In this document: piece by piece, positions 9,128 to 19,067 of the stretch
Numbering within the stretch: the first letter of the stretch is position 1
How the letters are laid out: every line of letters begins with the position of its first letter
NCBI GenBank assembly: GCA_934668345.1
Contig: CAKUNE010000005.1
Span: forward strand, 1-60,948
Direction: 5' to 3'
Origin: an uncultured Collinsella sp.
GTDB lineage: Bacteria; Actinomycetota; Coriobacteriia; Coriobacteriales; Coriobacteriaceae
DNA: 60,948 nt
Made by a program: the position numbers and the translations under genes
Notes under the pieces: generated by a model
What the model saw: the letters and a program-made list of their open reading frames with translations, nothing else
The model's database searches: none
What the model was told of the DNA's origin: nothing

Positions 9128-9910
9128 CTAGCGACCTCCGGCCAGCACCAGATCCTGCAGCGCCGAGTACACCTCGACGCGGCGCGGATCGTCCTGCTTA
9201 TCGATGAGCAGCGCCATGGCACCGCGGATATCACTCTTGGGTGCGCCCTCGAGCGTATCCATAAACTCGTTGGCCAGGTCGCGGCCGTAACGGTAGCCGC
9301 TCATGGCGCGAGCCTCGCGCTCGATGGCAACGCGCAGCTTGTACGGCACGCCGGGGTGCAGGATATCGGCCTGCTCGCCGGCGGCCTCCACCGTGGTCTC
9401 GGCATGGAGCTTTTGGTCCAGCAGACCAAGCGCCATGGCAAAGCCGTAGATGGTCTGCGCGGGGCTGGGCGGGCAGCCGGGGATGTAGACATCGACCGGC
9501 AGAATCTTGTCCGTGCCGCCCCAGACGCAGTAGTTGTCGTAGAAGATGCCGCCGGTGCAGCCGCACGCACCATAGGACACCACGATCTTGGGATCGGGTG
9601 CGGCCTCAAAGGCGCGCAGGGCCGGCATGCGCATGGCACGCGTCACGGCACCGGTGTACAGCAGCACATCGGCGTGGCGGGGCGAGGGCACGACCTTGAT
9701 GCCAAAACGCTCGACGTCAAAGACGGGCGTGATGGAACCGAAGATCTCGATCTCGCAGCCGTTGCAGCCGCCGCAGTCAACACGGTAGACGTACACCGAG
9801 CGCTTGATCTTCTTGAGAAGGGTCGCCTTGGCCTTCTCGATGCTCTCGTCGAGCTCGATCTTGGTCGGGCGGTACTGAAGCCGCTCGGGCAAAAGCGTGG
9901 GTTCGGCCAT
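9128..9910 (-). CDS. hyfI: [NiFe] hydrogenase group 4 small subunit HyfI/HycG
   Basis: The 260-residue NuoB-like subunit carries the proximal [4Fe-4S] cluster: CGGCNGCEIE (residues ~45-54), a third Cys in SYGACGCTGG (~residue 115) and a fourth in IPGCPPSPAQ (~residue 147). It relays electrons between the ferredoxin subunits and the NiFe site of HyfG. There is no Tat signal, as expected for a cytoplasm-facing enzyme. Two bases separate it from hyfH, and its stop abuts hyfJ. The region after residue ~160 is longer than in a minimal NuoB. Confidence 0.93.
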   Translation of the reverse strand: MAEPTLLPERLQYRPTKIELDESIEKAKATLLKKIKRSVYVYRVDCGGCNGCEIEIFGSITPVFDVERFGIKVVPSPRHADVLLYTGAVTRAMRMPALRAFEAAPDPKIVVSYGACGCTGGIFYDNYCVWGGTDKILPVDVYIPGCPPSPAQTIYGFAMALGLLDQKLHAETTVEAAGEQADILHPGVPYKLRVAIEREARAMSGYRYGRDLANEFMDTLEGAPKSDIRGAMALLIDKQDDPRRVEVYSALQDLVLAGGR

Positions 9911-9912
9911 GG

Positions 9913-10629
9913 TTACTCCTCCTTCGTATCAAAATCCATGATGATGCCCTCGACCGGCGCAGGACCGGCGGGAATCTCGGGCGCATCGGGGTTGAGTTCG
10001 CGGTCGATATACTCCGGGTTCACGCCGTGGCCGCCCAGATACTCCATGCCGGGGCCCTGGGGCTCACCGGACGCAAGCGTCTCGTTGGCAGCCATGCCGC
10101 GCGCGTTGCTGGTCTTTACGGCCGAGGCGGCGCGCAGGGCGTCGAGCTCGCGCTTGCACTCCTGGCACATACCGACGGTGCGGGCGGCCTGCTCGGCCTC
10201 CATGCCGCCCGCCTTTTGCAGCAGGCGCTTGGCGTAGTCGATCTCCTTGTGCGGGGCGAACGGCTTGCCGCAGCGCGAGCAATGCTCGAGCGTATAGACG
10301 CTCTTGCTCGTAAGGTCGTCCTTGCTCATGACGGCAAGCTCAAACTCCTCGGTGAGCTTGATGGCCTCCATGGGGCAGGCTTCCTCGCAGCGGCCGCAGA
10401 AGATGCAGCGGCCGTAGTCGATCGACCAGGTGATGGTATCGGCCGCAAGGTCGGTATCCATGCGGATGGCGTCGGCCGGGCACGCCACGCCGCAGGCACC
10501 GCAGGCGATGCAGAGCTCCGCGTTGTGCTCGGGCTTGCCGCGCATGTCCTTGTTGGTGGGAAACGGCGCAAACGGGTACTTGACCGTCGCGTCGCCGGCC
10601 TTGGCGTTGACCTTCCAAAGCTTCAGCAT
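9913..10629 (-). CDS. hyfH: Formate hydrogenlyase ferredoxin subunit HyfH/HycF
   Basis: This NuoI-like 238-residue subunit has two [4Fe-4S] motifs, CIACGACGVACP and CIFCGRCEEACP (residues ~40-90). A HycF-type segment HCSRCGKPFAPHKE follows, then CQEC. The ~60-residue tail is extra compared with E. coli HycF (180 residues) and ends in an acidic segment. The ATG at 10629 is one base after the hyfG stop and has GGAGG 9 nt upstream. The frame stays open into hyfG but that part is an Arg/Ser-rich shadow. Confidence 0.93.
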   Translation of the reverse strand: MLKLWKVNAKAGDATVKYPFAPFPTNKDMRGKPEHNAELCIACGACGVACPADAIRMDTDLAADTITWSIDYGRCIFCGRCEEACPMEAIKLTEEFELAVMSKDDLTSKSVYTLEHCSRCGKPFAPHKEIDYAKRLLQKAGGMEAEQAARTVGMCQECKRELDALRAASAVKTSNARGMAANETLASGEPQGPGMEYLGGHGVNPEYIDRELNPDAPEIPAGPAPVEGIIMDFDTKEE

Positions 10630-10630
10630 A

Positions 10631-12403
10631 TTAGAGCGCCTCCTCATCGAGCGGAGCGGCCATGGCGCCCTCGCCCGCAAGCGGCGACTTGTCGCGCCAG
10701 ACGTTCTCGAACTGCTCCTTGTCGAGCACGTGGTCGCGCTTGGCGGCGACATCGGTCACCGTCACGCGGTCGGTGCAGGAGTAGCACGGGTCGAGCGAGC
10801 CGACGATGAGCGCCGCATCACCCACGGTGTTGCCGCGGAACATGTAGCGCAGGACCGGCCAGTTGCTGTACGTGGCGGCCTTGGCGCGCCAGCGGTAGCA
10901 CTTCTGGTTGTTGCCGAGCATGGCCCAGTGCACGTCCTCGCCGCGCGGCGCCTCGGTGGCGCCGATGGCGTACTTGTGCGGGGTGTACTCCCAATCCGTG
11001 GTGAGGATGGGGCCCGACGGGCAATTCTCGAGCATGGTCTCGATCATGTCGATCGAATCATAGACCTCCTGGATGCGCACCGCCGTACGGCCGAAGGCAT
11101 CGCAGGTGTCGGCCGTGGCGGCGTGCATCTTTTGGACGTCCGGATCGGCGTAGCCGTCGAAGGGATGGTCAAAACGCACGTCGCGGGCATAGCCCGAGCC
11201 TCGCATAAGCGGGCCGACCGGCGAGAAGTCGCGGGCGATCTTGCGATCCAGAATGCCGATGCCGCTCGTACGCTCAATAAAGTTGGGCGTGGAGAGCAAT
11301 ACGTCGACAAGCTCCTGAACCTCGGAGCGCAGCTGGTGGATGGTCGTGAGCGTGGAGAGCTTCTGCTCGGCCAGGATGTCGCGACGCACGCCGCCGATCA
11401 CGTTGAGGCCATAGGTCTTGCGGTGACCAGAGAGCTTCTCGGCCAGGTCCATGGACTTCTCGCGGACGCGGAAGAACTGCTGGAAGCCGGAATCGAAGCC
11501 GGTGTAGTGCGACGCCAGGCCAATGTTGAGCAGGTGCGAGTGCAGACGCTCGACCTCGAGCATGATGGCGCGGATGTACTGGGCGCGCGGCGGGACGTGG
11601 ACGCCCTGGGCGCGCTCGACAGCCTCAGCATAGGCCACCGAGTGGGCGCAGCCGCAGATGCCGCAGATACGGTCGGCGAGGAACGTCACGGCATCATAGT
11701 TCAGGCGCGTCTCGGCAACCTTCTCCATGCCGCGGTGCACGTAGAACAGACGGTAGTCGGCGTCGACGATCGTCTCGCCCTCAACGAACAGGCGGAAGTG
11801 GCCGGGCTCGTCGGAGGTAATGTGCAACGGGCCCATGGGGACGAGTGTGGTCTCCTTGCCCTTGGTATCGGCCAAGAACTCGTAGTTTTCCATGTCGCTC
11901 GCGGGAGCGGGACGGAAGCGGTAGTCCATGGAGTCCTTACGCAGCGGGTACAGACCGCTCGGCCAGTCGTCGGGCAGTACCAGGCGACGGCGATCGGGCA
12001 GGCCCTCGGGAATCAGGCCGAACATGTCGCGCAGCTCGCGCTCGCCCCACACGCAGGCGGGGACAAACGGCGTCACGGACGGGAACGTCATCTTGGCGGG
12101 ATCGACCTCGGTGCGCACGGTCACCCAGCCGGGGTCCTCCCCCTCCATGGAGATGACGTAGTACACGGCGTAACGGCCGCACAGGCTGCGCTCGTCGTTG
12201 CCGACGATCACGGGAATCCAGCCGTAGCGCTCGTAATACAGGTAGTGGACGGCCTCGGGCAGCTTGTCCTGCTTGACGGTAATCGTCAGCTGGTCCTCGC
12301 ACTGCCACTCGACCTTCTCGATGCAGCCCGGAACGGCGCGGCGCAGGGCCTCGACATGGCTCTCGCAGCGACGGGCATACACCTTGTTCTCAGTTTCAAT
12401 CAT
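10631..12403 (-). CDS. hyfG: [NiFe] hydrogenase group 4a large subunit HyfG/HycE
   Basis: This catalytic subunit reduces protons to H2. The 590-residue protein fuses an N-terminal NuoC-like domain (residues ~1-165) with a NuoD-like domain. Nickel ligands are in RICGICGC (~242-249) and DPCYSCTDR (~538-546). About 45 residues follow the last motif, a tail expected to be removed by HycI after the arginine, as in E. coli HycE. The gene is 3 bp after hyfF and 1 bp before hyfH. Confidence 0.96.
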   Translation of the reverse strand: MIETENKVYARRCESHVEALRRAVPGCIEKVEWQCEDQLTITVKQDKLPEAVHYLYYERYGWIPVIVGNDERSLCGRYAVYYVISMEGEDPGWVTVRTEVDPAKMTFPSVTPFVPACVWGERELRDMFGLIPEGLPDRRRLVLPDDWPSGLYPLRKDSMDYRFRPAPASDMENYEFLADTKGKETTLVPMGPLHITSDEPGHFRLFVEGETIVDADYRLFYVHRGMEKVAETRLNYDAVTFLADRICGICGCAHSVAYAEAVERAQGVHVPPRAQYIRAIMLEVERLHSHLLNIGLASHYTGFDSGFQQFFRVREKSMDLAEKLSGHRKTYGLNVIGGVRRDILAEQKLSTLTTIHQLRSEVQELVDVLLSTPNFIERTSGIGILDRKIARDFSPVGPLMRGSGYARDVRFDHPFDGYADPDVQKMHAATADTCDAFGRTAVRIQEVYDSIDMIETMLENCPSGPILTTDWEYTPHKYAIGATEAPRGEDVHWAMLGNNQKCYRWRAKAATYSNWPVLRYMFRGNTVGDAALIVGSLDPCYSCTDRVTVTDVAAKRDHVLDKEQFENVWRDKSPLAGEGAMAAPLDEEAL

Positions 12404-12406
12404 TCG

Positions 12407-13966
12407 TTACTCCACCTCGCTCTGAGCGGTCTCGGTACCGAACACAGCGCGGTACATCGGCGTCGCGTGAAGTTCCTCGGTGCTCTGCTCGAGCACGATG
12501 CCGGTCGCGGTCTCCACACCGTGCACGAGAGGCAGCGGGGTGGCGATGCCAAACCACAAGATCATGACGGCCAGGATGATCTCGGGGATCAGCATGAGCG
12601 CCGGGGCCTCGTGCTTACCCATGCCCTCGGGAGCATGACCGAACACCGACTTAAGCGCGATGCGGGTAAGCGCGGAGATGGCGACGGTAAGACCGAGGGC
12701 CACCACGACGACAAGCCACATCGGGCCAGCGGTAACGCCGGCGACAAAGGTCAAAAACTCCGAGATGAACATGCCAAAGGGCGGGAAGGCGGCAAGGCCC
12801 AGCAGCGCCAGGATGGCGAGCGCGGCGGTGGCGGGAGCAACCTCCACGACGCCCTGGATCTTGGCCAGGCTGCGCGTACCGTAGGCATGCTGGATGTTAC
12901 CGGACACGCAGAAGGCAAGCGTCTTGGTAAAGCCGTGGAACACGCAGTGCAGCAGGGCCGCGGCGATACCCAGCGGGCCGCCGACACCCAGGCACAGCGC
13001 GATGACGCCCACGTTCTCCACGGAGGAGTAGGCGAAGCGGCGCTTGAGGTCGTCCTGGCGGAACATCGACAGCGCCGCCACCAGGATGGACAGCGTACCG
13101 ACGATCAGCAGCAGAAGCTGGGGGTAGTCGGCGCCGACGGCCTGGATGGTAAAGCCGTAGAAGCGCATGATCACGAGCATGGCGCACTTAAGCAGCACGC
13201 CCGAGAGCAGGGCCGAGACAGGGCTCGGGGCCTGGGAGTGGGCATCGGGCAGCCACGTGTGCATGGGGAACAGGCCGGCCTTGGTGCCAAAGCCGATCAC
13301 GATAAACGCGAAGGCGAGGCGCATGAGCGTCGGGTCGAACTGGTCGGCATAGGGCAGAACAGACGACAGGAAAGCGGCCTCGTGGGCATTGGGAATCACG
13401 TCGGCGGCGTTGGCATAGATCAGCAGCGTGCCAAAGAGGCCAAAGGCCACGCCGGCGGTGCAGACCATGGCGTACTTCCAAGAGGCCTCGAGGGCGGTCT
13501 TGTTCTTGTAGATACCGACGAGAAACACGGTGGACAGCGTAGTTGCCTCCACGGCGGCCCAGGTGAGGATCATGTTGTTGGACAGGCATGCGAGCAGCAT
13601 GGTGAACACAAACAGGCTAAACAGCGCGTAGTACTGCTTAGCGCGCTCGGCGGGCATGGCACCCTCCTCGATGTCGGCCTTGACGTAGGGCAGCGAGAAC
13701 AACCCCGTGAGAAAGCCGATAAAGCCGATGAGCAGCACAAAGATGGAGCCCAGCGAATCGAGGTGGAACCACAGGCCAAGGGCGTTGGCGGTGTTGCCGC
13801 TCACAAGGACGTCGCCGGCGGTCATAAGCGACAGCACCAGGACAGCCGCGACAGAGACCAGGTTGAGCCCGGCAAACACGCTATAGGACGTGCTCTTGGG
13901 CAAAAACGCCATGACGAGCGAGAACACCAAAGGGGTCGCGAGCAGGGCAAGAATCAACGTTTCCAT
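12407..13966 (-). CDS. hyfF: FHL membrane subunit HyfF (antiporter-like)
   Basis: The product is a 519-residue polytopic membrane protein of the NuoL/M/N and Mrp-antiporter family, one of three such subunits in this operon. A conserved membrane-buried lysine lies in FHGFTKTLAFCVSGN, and the family segment FPMHTWLPDAHSQAP is near residue 235. Three antiporter-like subunits place the complex with the Hyf (FHL-2) arrangement, which could translocate ions during formate oxidation. The E. coli Hyc complex has fewer. It is tightly packed between hyfE and hyfG. Confidence 0.9.
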   Translation of the reverse strand: METLILALLATPLVFSLVMAFLPKSTSYSVFAGLNLVSVAAVLVLSLMTAGDVLVSGNTANALGLWFHLDSLGSIFVLLIGFIGFLTGLFSLPYVKADIEEGAMPAERAKQYYALFSLFVFTMLLACLSNNMILTWAAVEATTLSTVFLVGIYKNKTALEASWKYAMVCTAGVAFGLFGTLLIYANAADVIPNAHEAAFLSSVLPYADQFDPTLMRLAFAFIVIGFGTKAGLFPMHTWLPDAHSQAPSPVSALLSGVLLKCAMLVIMRFYGFTIQAVGADYPQLLLLIVGTLSILVAALSMFRQDDLKRRFAYSSVENVGVIALCLGVGGPLGIAAALLHCVFHGFTKTLAFCVSGNIQHAYGTRSLAKIQGVVEVAPATAALAILALLGLAAFPPFGMFISEFLTFVAGVTAGPMWLVVVVALGLTVAISALTRIALKSVFGHAPEGMGKHEAPALMLIPEIILAVMILWFGIATPLPLVHGVETATGIVLEQSTEELHATPMYRAVFGTETAQSEVE

Positions 13967-13969
13967 GGA

Positions 13970-14623
13970 CTACCCCCTCAGCTCGGACAGGTCGCGCGAG
14001 TCGAGCGAATGGGAGTCTTCCCAGATGCGACGCACGACGATGGACATGATGATGACGGCGAAGATGGCGTCGGTGGCGATACCGATCTCGATGATCTCGG
14101 GAGCGGTGGGCGCAAGCAACGCGAGTGTCACGTGGCTGCCGTTTTCCATGAGGCAGTATCCAAAAATCTGCTTCATGATGTTGCGCTGCGAGATGATGCA
14201 GGTGAGGCCCACAAAGAAGTGAGCGAAGCTAATAGCGAGCGCAGGCGTAGCGACCTCGGCCGTGGGCAGGCTGATCTGCGTCACGACGGCAAAGCAGATC
14301 GCGACCTCGACGGCGATGATGCAGATGGCCCACGCGGGCTTAAGGCCGGCCTTGAGCGATGCGTCGCTCGGCTCGCCCATCTTCTTGTACGCACGGTTGA
14401 GGATATAGGGAACCAGGACGACCTTGGTGATAAAGGCAGATCCGGCCCACATAAGCAGCTCCTGCGCACCGGTAGTGGCACCGAGCGTAGCGAGCAGTCC
14501 CACGAGTACCAGCGACTGCACCGCATACCAGCGGATGGCGTGCTTGATGTTCTTTGAGACGACCACCATGGTGGACGTGACGATCAGAAGGCCGCCAAGG
14601 ATGTTGACGATCGAATAACCCAT
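13970..14623 (-). CDS. hyfE: FHL membrane subunit HyfE
   Basis: This 217-residue hydrophobic protein has about six predicted membrane helices. Its second half resembles NuoK (ATDAIFAVIIMSIVVRRI at the end), which matches HyfE. It starts three bases before the hyfF frame begins on the same strand and has a TAGGAGG Shine-Dalgarno. HyfE is found in Hyf-type complexes and is absent from the simpler Hyc complex, so it supports an FHL-2 identity. Confidence 0.85.
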   Translation of the reverse strand: MGYSIVNILGGLLIVTSTMVVVSKNIKHAIRWYAVQSLVLVGLLATLGATTGAQELLMWAGSAFITKVVLVPYILNRAYKKMGEPSDASLKAGLKPAWAICIIAVEVAICFAVVTQISLPTAEVATPALAISFAHFFVGLTCIISQRNIMKQIFGYCLMENGSHVTLALLAPTAPEIIEIGIATDAIFAVIIMSIVVRRIWEDSHSLDSRDLSELRG

Positions 14624-14636
14624 GTCGTTCTACCTC

Positions 14637-16094
14637 CTAACCGATCCAGCTGGCCGAAAGCGGGCCGCTGACGATAACCATGATGATGAGCACGATGAAC
14701 ACGAACGCCATCGCGCGGGGAAGCGGGGCTCCCGCAGCGACCTCGTCGCTCGGCTCGCCGGGCAGGCAATAGCCCATCCACTTGAGGAACCAGGCGAAGG
14801 TGGCGACGGTCTCGGCGACCATGATGCACACGAGCACCAGGATCGCGACGTTGCCGGCACCCACAGAAAAGCCGCCGGCGATGATCTGGAACTTCGAGAA
14901 GAACGTGTTCATGGGCGGCACGCCGGCAATGGCGAGCGCGGCGACACCAAAGCCCACGCCCGAGATCGGGTACTTCTTTACGATGCCGCGAAGCTTGGGC
15001 AGCATACGCGTACCGAGCGTAAAGGAGAACGAACCGGCGATCAGGAAGAACAGCGTCTTGGCGAAGGCGTGGTTAAAGATGTGGCAGACGGCGCCATCAA
15101 AGGCCAGCTGGCTGCCAAAGACCGAAAGGCCCAGACCAAAGAACACATAGGAGAGCTGGGCGATCGTGGAGAAGGCCAGCAGACGCTTCATGTCCTTTTG
15201 CGGCAGGTACATAAGGAAACCAAAGAGCATGGTGACCATGGCGTCGATAATGGCGACCCAGCCCACGATCTCGGGAATCTCGCCGGCAGAAACGAGCGCA
15301 CGCGCGAACACGCACACGCCGACCTTGACCATCGAGGCGCCATGCAGGTAGGCCGAAACAGGCGTCGGCGCCTCCATGGCCGAAGGCAGCCACATGTACA
15401 TGGGGACCTGTGCGGACTTGGCCCAGGCCGCAAACAGCACGAGCAAAAGGACGATAGCCTTGAGCTTGGCATCGAGGCCGGCAATCGCGGTAATGGCGAA
15501 GGTACCGGTGTGGGCAAACACGATGGCGGCGCCCAGATACAGGCCGAGCGCACCGATATGCGTAATGATCAGGGCCTTCATGCCGGCCTTCTTGGCCGTA
15601 GGCGTCATGTAGTAGCTAATGAGGCCCCAAGAGCACGCACCCGTGATCTCAAAGAACACGAGCTGACCCAAAAGGGTCGAGCTGTACACGAGGCCGGCCA
15701 TGGCACCGATGAAGGTCGCGAGGTACGCGTAGAAGCGACGGCGCGGCGCGTCGGGATGCTCACGGTTATTCTCGCTCATATAGGGAATCGAATAGATCAC
15801 GACAAGCAGGCCGATACCCACAAAGGCGGGCGCGAGCAGCGTGCTCATGCGATCGAAGGTGAATCCCATAACGAGGGTCTGCCCAAACGAAATCAGGGGG
15901 ACCTGCGTGTCGGGCATGCCGGCGCCAGCGAAATTCGCGGCGAGGGCGATGGTGCAGACCGTCGAGACGGCGGCACCCAAAACGCTGAACCACTTGGCGT
16001 ACGGACGGGGGAACAGGGCGACGAGCACCGAGGCCACCATCGGGGCCGCGATAGCGACCAAGCCGAGAAGGGACAGACTGACTGCAAATGACAT
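14637..16094 (-). CDS. hyfD: FHL membrane subunit HyfD (antiporter-like)
   Basis: The product is a 485-residue polytopic subunit of the NuoL/M/N family. The helix with the conserved lysine reads NHAFAKTLFFLIAGS (~residue 340), and PMYMWLPSAMEAPTPVSAYLHG is the family's signature loop (~residue 230). It is the second of three antiporter-like subunits. It follows hyfC by 15 bp and has GGAGAAGGGAG as Shine-Dalgarno. Confidence 0.9.
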   Translation of the reverse strand: MSFAVSLSLLGLVAIAAPMVASVLVALFPRPYAKWFSVLGAAVSTVCTIALAANFAGAGMPDTQVPLISFGQTLVMGFTFDRMSTLLAPAFVGIGLLVVIYSIPYMSENNREHPDAPRRRFYAYLATFIGAMAGLVYSSTLLGQLVFFEITGACSWGLISYYMTPTAKKAGMKALIITHIGALGLYLGAAIVFAHTGTFAITAIAGLDAKLKAIVLLLVLFAAWAKSAQVPMYMWLPSAMEAPTPVSAYLHGASMVKVGVCVFARALVSAGEIPEIVGWVAIIDAMVTMLFGFLMYLPQKDMKRLLAFSTIAQLSYVFFGLGLSVFGSQLAFDGAVCHIFNHAFAKTLFFLIAGSFSFTLGTRMLPKLRGIVKKYPISGVGFGVAALAIAGVPPMNTFFSKFQIIAGGFSVGAGNVAILVLVCIMVAETVATFAWFLKWMGYCLPGEPSDEVAAGAPLPRAMAFVFIVLIIMVIVSGPLSASWIG

Positions 16095-16109
16095 TGTTTC
16101 TCCCTTCTC

Positions 16110-17036
16110 CTACACGCCGACGACCACGAAGACAAACGCCAGAACGGCGATGCCCACGACGGCCCAGGTCTGATTGCCAAGCACCTTAAAACGCGAACGC
16201 GAGCAAGAGTTCTCGATCACGCCGCATACGACAAAGTCGATAAGGCACTTCACCAGGAAGATGACTGCGCCCAGAACGGCGGCGGTGCCCACGGTCGCGG
16301 GCTCGCCCCAGGGGATAAAGATCGCGCAGAACCAGGCGACGACCAGGACCTGCTTCATGGACATGGCGAGCTTGGCCATCGCAAGCGACGGGCCGGAAAG
16401 CTCGGCGAGCGGACCCTCCTGGAGCTCCTGCTCGGCCTCGGCCTGGTCAAACGGCAGCTTGCCGAGCTCCATGTAGCAGGCGATCGCAAAGGCGATGCCG
16501 GCGAGGATCACGGCGACCGGCGCGTCGACGGCGCCCGTCATGATGTGCTGACCCATGGTGGCGATGTCGGTGGAGCCGCACACCAGGGCGGCGGCAAACA
16601 GCGCCAGCAGCATGGACGGCTCGATAAGAACACTCATGAGCAGCTCGCGAACGCCACCGATACCGGCGTAGGCGTTGGACGAATCCACGCCGCAGAGGGC
16701 GAAGAAGAAGCGGGCGAGCGCCAGGCTGTACATGATGGTGATGGCGTCACCAAAGACCGGGATGGGGCTTTGCGCCGTAAAGAGCGGCAGACCCATCGCG
16801 AGCATAAAGGCGACGGCGAAGAACAGCGGCGGCATAATGCGCAGTGCAAAGCTCGCGTCCTCGCTCTGGGACTCGGGGCGCGCAAAGAGCTTGGCCAGGT
16901 CGCGGTAGTCCTGCATGATGCTGGGGCCGCGACGGTTGTGCATCTTGGCGCGGATCACGCGGCCGAGACCGGAGAAGAACGGCGCGACGGCCATGACGAC
17001 CACGCCCTGCAGAACGGCAAGTACGATGTTGTTCAT
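16110..17036 (-). CDS. hyfC: FHL membrane anchor subunit HyfC/HycD (NuoH-like)
   Basis: This 308-residue membrane protein has about eight helices and is the NuoH-type subunit that docks the hydrogenase arm. The first cytoplasmic loop reads RRGPSIMQDYRDLAKLF (residues ~36-52), and the acidic loop PFDQAEAEQELQEGPLAE (~residue 215) matches the NuoH quinone-site loop region. Neighbours hyfB and hyfD are 12 and 15 bp away. Its start is 12 bp after the hyfB stop. Confidence 0.93.
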   Translation of the reverse strand: MNNIVLAVLQGVVVMAVAPFFSGLGRVIRAKMHNRRGPSIMQDYRDLAKLFARPESQSEDASFALRIMPPLFFAVAFMLAMGLPLFTAQSPIPVFGDAITIMYSLALARFFFALCGVDSSNAYAGIGGVRELLMSVLIEPSMLLALFAAALVCGSTDIATMGQHIMTGAVDAPVAVILAGIAFAIACYMELGKLPFDQAEAEQELQEGPLAELSGPSLAMAKLAMSMKQVLVVAWFCAIFIPWGEPATVGTAAVLGAVIFLVKCLIDFVVCGVIENSCSRSRFKVLGNQTWAVVGIAVLAFVFVVVGV

Positions 17037-17048
17037 GCTCTCCCCTCC

Positions 17049-19067
17049 TTAACCCATTTGCACGGCGAGCACGAGGAACACCACGAGTGCCGCGACGATG
17101 TAGCAGATATAGATGCTGTAGTTGCCGCCCTCGAGCTTAGTCGCGAGGTCGGCGAGCTTCTCGACACCCTTATGCGGGGCATCGACGAGAACCTTGTCGG
17201 GTACGGGCTCCACAGCCTCGGCCACACCGGTGAGCTTCTGGAAGAAGTGCGCGATGGACCAGCAGACGGCCGTGCAGCGGTCGCGCAACGTGTAGAGCGG
17301 CTGCATAAACCAGGACACCTCGGAGGCAAAGGTCGTGGCCACGACGGGCATATGCTCGTTGGGAGCATAGCCGCATGCCCACGGCTGGGACTTCTGCACC
17401 TTGCCGACGGTCTTGAGCTTGCGGTAACCGCAGGCAAGGCCGACGAGCACCACAAGCGCAATGGCGATCGCGGGCGTGGAGGTGGCAGCGCCGGAGTACT
17501 GGTTCATGAGTTCCATGCCCTCGGCGGCAAACACGCCACCGTACGGATGCAGCACGGACGCGGCGACATCGACCAGCACAGGCGCGATCACGGGAGCACC
17601 AATGCCCAGCACGACGCAGATGGCCGCGAGCAGGCCCTGCGCAAACACCATGGGGGCGGGAACCTCCTTGGCATTGGCCGCGGCCTCGGAGCGGGGCGCG
17701 GAGGCAAAGGAGACGCCATAGGCCTTGACGAAGCACGTGACAGCCAGCGCGCCGGTAATGGCAAGCGCGACGGCAGCGAACACGGCCACGATCATGACGG
17801 CCTTGTCGCCCTGCATGGCGGCGTTAAACAGCGACTGATAGGTAAACCACTCGGACACAAAGCCGTTGAAGGGCGGGATGGCCGAGATGGCAAGCGCGCC
17901 GACGAGGAAGCAGATGGCCGTTGCCGGCATACGACGGAACAGACCGCCCATCTTCTCCATATTGCGCGTACCCGTGGAGTACAGCAGCGCACCGGCGCCC
18001 AAGAACAGCTCGCCCTTAAACATCGCGTGGTTAAACGTGTGGTAGAGGGCGGCCATCAGAGCCAGGACGGCGATGCCGACAGAGTTGAGCGCCATGGCGG
18101 CCATGGAGGCGCCGACGCCGAGCAGAATGATGCCGATGTTCTCGACGGAGTGATAGGCCAGCAGGCGCTTGATGTCATGCTCCTGCAGGGCGAAGGCCAC
18201 GCCGAGGACCGACGAGATCGCACCGAAGACCATGACCATAAGGCCCCACCAGACCTGAACGCCCGAGGCGGAGAGCAGGTCGAGACCCACCTTGAGGATA
18301 CCGAAGATACCGATCTTGATCATGCCGCCGGACATGAGCGCCGACACGTTGGACGGCGCCTCGGGATGTGCCTTGGGCAGCCAGCCGTGCAGCGGGATGA
18401 TACCGGCCTTGGCGCCAAAGCCAAAGAAGGCGAGCACGAAGCACACGGATGCGACCGCAGGGCTAAACTGCGTGGCGCGGAAATCCGCAAAGGCAAACGA
18501 GCCACCGGCGAAGTTGGTCATGGTGAGGAAGCTCGCCATGATGAGCACAAAGCCCACGTGCGCGATCACAAAGTAGAGCCAACCGCCGTGGATGGAGTTC
18601 TCGTTCTCCTCGATCACGACCAGGAAGTACGAGGTCAGCGACATGAGCTCAAAGGCGACTAGGAACCAAAACACGTTGTCGGCGGTGATGACGAGCATCA
18701 TGGACGCCACAAAGGTGTTAAAGAAGAAGCCGGCGCGGCCCTTTTTGCCCGGGTACTCATCAAAGTAGTTGAGACCGTAGATCGAACCGGCAAACGCGAG
18801 CACCGAGATGAGTGCCACGAACAGACCGGACAGCTGATTGAGCAGCAGCTGGAAATGGGCAAACGGGAAGAACACGATGGTGTCGGCCGACGTGACATCG
18901 CCCAGCACGGCCTGGATACCGGCCACAAATGAAAGCACCGCGGCGACGGCGCCGACAAGGCAGCCGGCGGTCTTGGCGGCGTTATCGGCTTTGATCAGCA
19001 GAACCGAGGCGAGCGCACCGATGCACGAGACGGCAAGCGATGCGATAAACAGCGTCATGCTATCCAT
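17049..19067 (-). CDS. hyfB: FHL membrane subunit HyfB (NuoL-like)
   Basis: At 672 residues this is the largest antiporter-like subunit, with about 14-16 helices. Signature segments are IPLHGWLPKAHPEAPSNVSALMSG (shortened here; ~residue 225) and NHAMFKGELFLGAGALL (~residue 348) with the functional lysine. The C-terminal ~150 residues include a cytosolic stretch (WACGYAPNEHMP) typical of HyfB/HycC. The start overlaps the end of hyfA by 8 bp, which suggests coupled translation. Confidence 0.93.
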   Translation of the reverse strand: MDSMTLFIASLAVSCIGALASVLLIKADNAAKTAGCLVGAVAAVLSFVAGIQAVLGDVTSADTIVFFPFAHFQLLLNQLSGLFVALISVLAFAGSIYGLNYFDEYPGKKGRAGFFFNTFVASMMLVITADNVFWFLVAFELMSLTSYFLVVIEENENSIHGGWLYFVIAHVGFVLIMASFLTMTNFAGGSFAFADFRATQFSPAVASVCFVLAFFGFGAKAGIIPLHGWLPKAHPEAPSNVSALMSGGMIKIGIFGILKVGLDLLSASGVQVWWGLMVMVFGAISSVLGVAFALQEHDIKRLLAYHSVENIGIILLGVGASMAAMALNSVGIAVLALMAALYHTFNHAMFKGELFLGAGALLYSTGTRNMEKMGGLFRRMPATAICFLVGALAISAIPPFNGFVSEWFTYQSLFNAAMQGDKAVMIVAVFAAVALAITGALAVTCFVKAYGVSFASAPRSEAAANAKEVPAPMVFAQGLLAAICVVLGIGAPVIAPVLVDVAASVLHPYGGVFAAEGMELMNQYSGAATSTPAIAIALVVLVGLACGYRKLKTVGKVQKSQPWACGYAPNEHMPVVATTFASEVSWFMQPLYTLRDRCTAVCWSIAHFFQKLTGVAEAVEPVPDKVLVDAPHKGVEKLADLATKLEGGNYSIYICYIVAALVVFLVLAVQMG

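Noticed and set aside
10430..14557. 1,375-codon plus-strand open frame opposite the hyf genes
   Set aside because: It overlaps five well-supported genes on the other strand, has low-complexity His/Gln/Arg-rich translation, and reflects GC-rich codon bias.
16545..18662. 705-codon plus-strand frame opposite hyfB and hyfC
   Set aside because: It is an antisense shadow of two membrane-protein genes, with charged low-complexity translation.
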